DNA of 8,251 nt, taken from positions 1-8,251 of the forward strand of contig CAMURW010000054.1 of NCBI GenBank assembly GCA_947097635.1, given 5' to 3'. Position 1 is the stretch's first letter. Every line of letters starts with the position of its first letter. Shown here piece by piece: positions 6,555 through 8,251 of this stretch. The position numbers and the translations under genes are program-made. Source of the stretch: an uncultured Bacteroidales bacterium (lineage in GTDB: Bacteria; Bacteroidota; Bacteroidia; Bacteroidales; P3). Under the pieces are notes generated by a model. The model ran no database searches, had not been told where the DNA came from, and worked only from the letters and a program-made list of their open reading frames with translations.

Positions 6555-7947
6555 GGCTAATTTTGTCGGTGAGTACGTCAACTATGTCGGCGGCTGTGGC
6601 GGTAGTCTGCTCGCCAGTCTTCATGTTTTTCACCTTCAGCGCGTTGCCGGAAATCTCTTCTTCGCCCACAAAGATGACGAAAGGGATGCCTTTGCGGTCG
6701 GCATATTCCATCTGCTTCTTCATCTTGGCAGTGTCAGGGTATATCAGCGTGCTGATGCCTGCCTGGCGCATCTTGGCAGCGGTGCTTATGCAATAAGGCA
6801 GCTCCTTGTCGCCGAAGTTCACGAACATGGCACTGGCCGATTGTCCCAGATCGAGGGGGAAGAGGTTCTGCTCCGCGAGGACATCGTATATGCGGTCTGC
6901 ACCAAAGGAGATGCCTACGCCGCTGATGCCCGGCATGCCGAAAATGTCGGTGAGGTTGTCATAGCGTCCGCCACCGCAGATGCTGCCCATCTGCACGTCG
7001 TTGGCCTTCACCTCGAAGATGGCACCAGTGTAGTAGTTCAGGCCGCGTGCCAGGGTCAGGTCCAGCTCGGTAGCGAAAGGCTTGGACCCTGTGGTTTTTG
7101 GTGCGGCGGCCATTGTGGCATCCGCAGCAATGTAGCCGAACAGCGTGCGCATTTCCTGCACGCCTTTCAATCCCGTCTCTATGCCAGCAAACTGCTTTTC
7201 CAGGCTATCCAGTTTCTCCTCGGCGGTGCCCTGCAGCTCGAAGACGGGGTTCAGTGACCGAATCTGTTCGTCGCTGAGGCCACGCTCTTTCAGCTCGCCG
7301 CGCACGCTGTCTGTGCCTATTTTGTCCAGTTTATCGATAGCCATGGTGATGTCCACCAGCTTGTTCGGTGCTCCCGCTAGCTCCGCTATGCCGGCAAGGA
7401 TCTTGCGGTTATTTATTTTCACTGTCACGTGGATGCCCAGCTTGCGAAACACCTGCCATATCATCTGCACCAGCTCCAGCTCGTTCAGCAGGCTGTCACT
7501 GCCTATCATGTCGGCATCGCACTGGTAGAACTCGCGGTAGCGTCCCTTCTGAGGACGGTCGGCGCGCCACACGGGCTGCAACTGGTAGCGGCGAAAGGGC
7601 AGGGTAACTGCATCGCGGTGCTGCACCACAAAGCGTGCAAAGGGAACAGTGAGGTCGTAGCGCAGGCCGCGTTCGCATATCTTCGGTGTCACCTTGCGAT
7701 AATCCTCGCCGAAATCCACGCCTTCCATGAAGTTTCCAGAGTTCAGCACCTTGAAGAGCAGCTTGTCGCCTTCGTCGCCGTATTTGCCCATCAGCGTGGA
7801 GAGGTTTTCCAGCGAGGGCGTCTCGATGGGCTCGAAAGCAAAAGTCCTGAACACTTCGCGAATGGTGGAGAAGATGTAATTGCGGCGCGCCATCTCCCGA
7901 GGAAGGAAATCTCGCGTGCCTTTAGGGATGCTACATTTCACTTGCAT
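6544..7947 (-). CDS. hisS: Histidyl-tRNA synthetase
   Basis: HisRS is a cytoplasmic class IIa synthetase that activates histidine with ATP and charges tRNA-His. All hallmarks are visible in the 467 residues. The N-terminus SIPKGTRDFLP (6-16) is followed by motif 1 around IETPSLENLSTLMGKYG (41-57). Motif 2, VWRADRPQKGRYREF (126-140), holds the ATP-binding arginines. The histidine-specific block LARGLNYYTG (299-308) holds R301, the counterpart of the catalytic Arg in E. coli RGLDYY. Motif 3 is GVGISFGADRI (343-353). A C-terminal anticodon-binding domain follows (about 372-462). The length matches the longer Bacteroidetes HisRS rather than the roughly 424 residues of E. coli. The ATG at 7947 starts directly before the conserved SIPKGTRDF block. 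It has its own promoter with a long leader, and its 3' end overlaps the next gene, so the two are expected to be cotranscribed. Confidence 0.97.
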   Translation of the reverse strand: MQVKCSIPKGTRDFLPREMARRNYIFSTIREVFRTFAFEPIETPSLENLSTLMGKYGDEGDKLLFKVLNSGNFMEGVDFGEDYRKVTPKICERGLRYDLTVPFARFVVQHRDAVTLPFRRYQLQPVWRADRPQKGRYREFYQCDADMIGSDSLLNELELVQMIWQVFRKLGIHVTVKINNRKILAGIAELAGAPNKLVDITMAIDKLDKIGTDSVRGELKERGLSDEQIRSLNPVFELQGTAEEKLDSLEKQFAGIETGLKGVQEMRTLFGYIAADATMAAAPKTTGSKPFATELDLTLARGLNYYTGAIFEVKANDVQMGSICGGGRYDNLTDIFGMPGISGVGISFGADRIYDVLAEQNLFPLDLGQSASAMFVNFGDKELPYCISTAAKMRQAGISTLIYPDTAKMKKQMEYADRKGIPFVIFVGEEEISGNALKVKNMKTGEQTTATAADIVDVLTDKISHEE

Positions 7948-8120
7948 AACTTTGTCTCTTTCTTGTGGCTGGTATTCACAGCCTTTGGGGTGTAATTCTA
8001 CTTTCGGCGTATCATCCTAATGGGCAACATGCGACTGCACGGCGCACGCAGACAATGGGAAAGCAACGCTATACTATCCTATCGGTCAGTTACTTAACGA
8101 TTTTCTCCGAAAAATAACCA
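7948..8120 (-). other. Long hisS 5' leader with a 10-codon open frame and a GC-rich hairpin
   Basis: No gene of normal size lies here. If transcription starts at the 8126-8154 promoter, hisS has a leader of about 170 bases. Read on the minus strand it holds a short ATG frame at 8030-7998 encoding MLPIRMIRRK, with no histidine codon. It also holds a hairpin at 8051-8035 (CTGCGTG/CGTGCAG arms with two G-T pairs and a 3-base loop). No T-box features or His-rich leader peptide are visible, and no T tract follows the hairpin. A closer, weaker -7-like site (TAGCGTTG, 8071-8064) could shorten the leader. Confidence 0.4.
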
Positions 8121-8125
8121 AAATG

Positions 8126-8154
8126 CAAATGTACAAGATTTTTTTCAATTGCAC
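8126..8154 (-). promoter_or_regulatory. Bacteroidetes-type promoter for hisS
   Basis: On the minus strand, TACATTTG (8133-8126) matches the TAnnTTTG -7 consensus exactly and sits in a TTGTACATTTGCA context typical of the phylum. The -33 element is weak: GTG at 8154-8152 with an 18-base spacer, against the expected TTG. The spacer is rich in A on this strand. Transcription would begin near 8119, upstream of hisS and the overlapping coiled-coil gene. Confidence 0.65.
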
Positions 8155-8251
8155 ATATTTGCCGCATGAAAAACTACGAAGTTCAACTCATTAATATATG
8201 AACGCCAGCAGCAGGTTTCGTTTGTATTTCCCCAGCGACAAGGCCTTCGGA
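8134..8251. other. Window edge: ambiguous end or start of a neighbouring gene
   Basis: Two readings compete. On the minus strand, 8250-8191 is open and ends TAA after the peptide PKALSLGKYKRNLLLAFIY, which could be the C-terminus of a gene upstream of hisS. On the plus strand, ATG at 8198 opens MNASSRFRLYFPSDKAFG to the window end, preceded by an 11-codon frame (8166-8201) whose stop overlaps that ATG as ATGA. Both frames have GC-rich third positions like the neighbouring genes. I do not recognise either peptide, and the visible stretch is too short to decide. Confidence 0.3.

Noticed and set aside
6555..6581. TTG-initiated extension of the coiled-coil protein
   Set aside because: It would place nine residues before a textbook signal peptide. 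The ATG at 6554 begins the signal peptide directly.
6382..7257. 291-codon open frame on the plus strand opposite hisS and the coiled-coil gene
   Set aside because: It spans two real minus-strand genes, has no family resemblance and shows no promoter or start context.
1..8251. Defence system, mobile element, CRISPR array or tRNA gene
   Set aside because: Reading both strands showed no direct-repeat array, transposase or integrase motifs, terminal inverted repeats or tRNA cloverleaf. The genes are housekeeping or envelope types.

Overview
The window looks like chromosomal DNA of a Bacteroidales bacterium, probably a relative of Prevotella with fairly GC-rich codon third positions. The evidence is indirect. 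Two minus-strand promoters carry the Bacteroidetes -7 element TAnnTTTG, genes start without Shine-Dalgarno sequences, and the HisRS, LpxK and diiron protein sequences resemble Bacteroidetes versions from memory. No database search was possible.

Layout, left to right. Positions 1-81 (+) hold the last 26 codons of a reverse-rubrerythrin/NADH-peroxidase type protein, followed by a small hairpin and a long A/T-rich terminator-like hairpin (125-189). Positions 219-2934 (+) hold a tight three-gene operon: lpxK (lipid A 4'-kinase), a MenA-like UbiA prenyltransferase and a CPBP intramembrane metalloprotease, with gaps of 6 and 4 bases. Convergent to it, 18 bases away, is a minus-strand gene for a five-helix membrane protein with an extracytoplasmic LtaS-like phosphoglycerol transferase/sulfatase domain (2953-4992). 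That gene has its own promoter at 5035-5064, preceded by repeated TTCTGC half-sites.

Positions 5250-7947 (-) hold hisS (histidyl-tRNA synthetase) followed by an exported coiled-coil protein of unknown function, whose start codon overlaps the end of hisS by 11 bases. A Bacteroidetes-type promoter for hisS at 8126-8154 implies an unusually long leader of about 170 bases with a 10-codon open frame and a GC-rich hairpin. The last 118 bases are ambiguous: they may hold the end of an upstream minus-strand gene or the start of a divergent plus-strand gene.

The window is mostly housekeeping and cell-envelope functions: lipid A phosphorylation, menaquinone side-chain attachment, membrane proteolysis, phosphoglycerol transfer to an envelope glycan or lipid, and an exported coiled-coil protein. 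I saw no mobile element, CRISPR array, rRNA or tRNA gene, and no convincing new multi-gene system. The least explained items are the coiled-coil protein fused by overlap to hisS, the hisS leader, and the repeat cluster upstream of the phosphoglycerol transferase.
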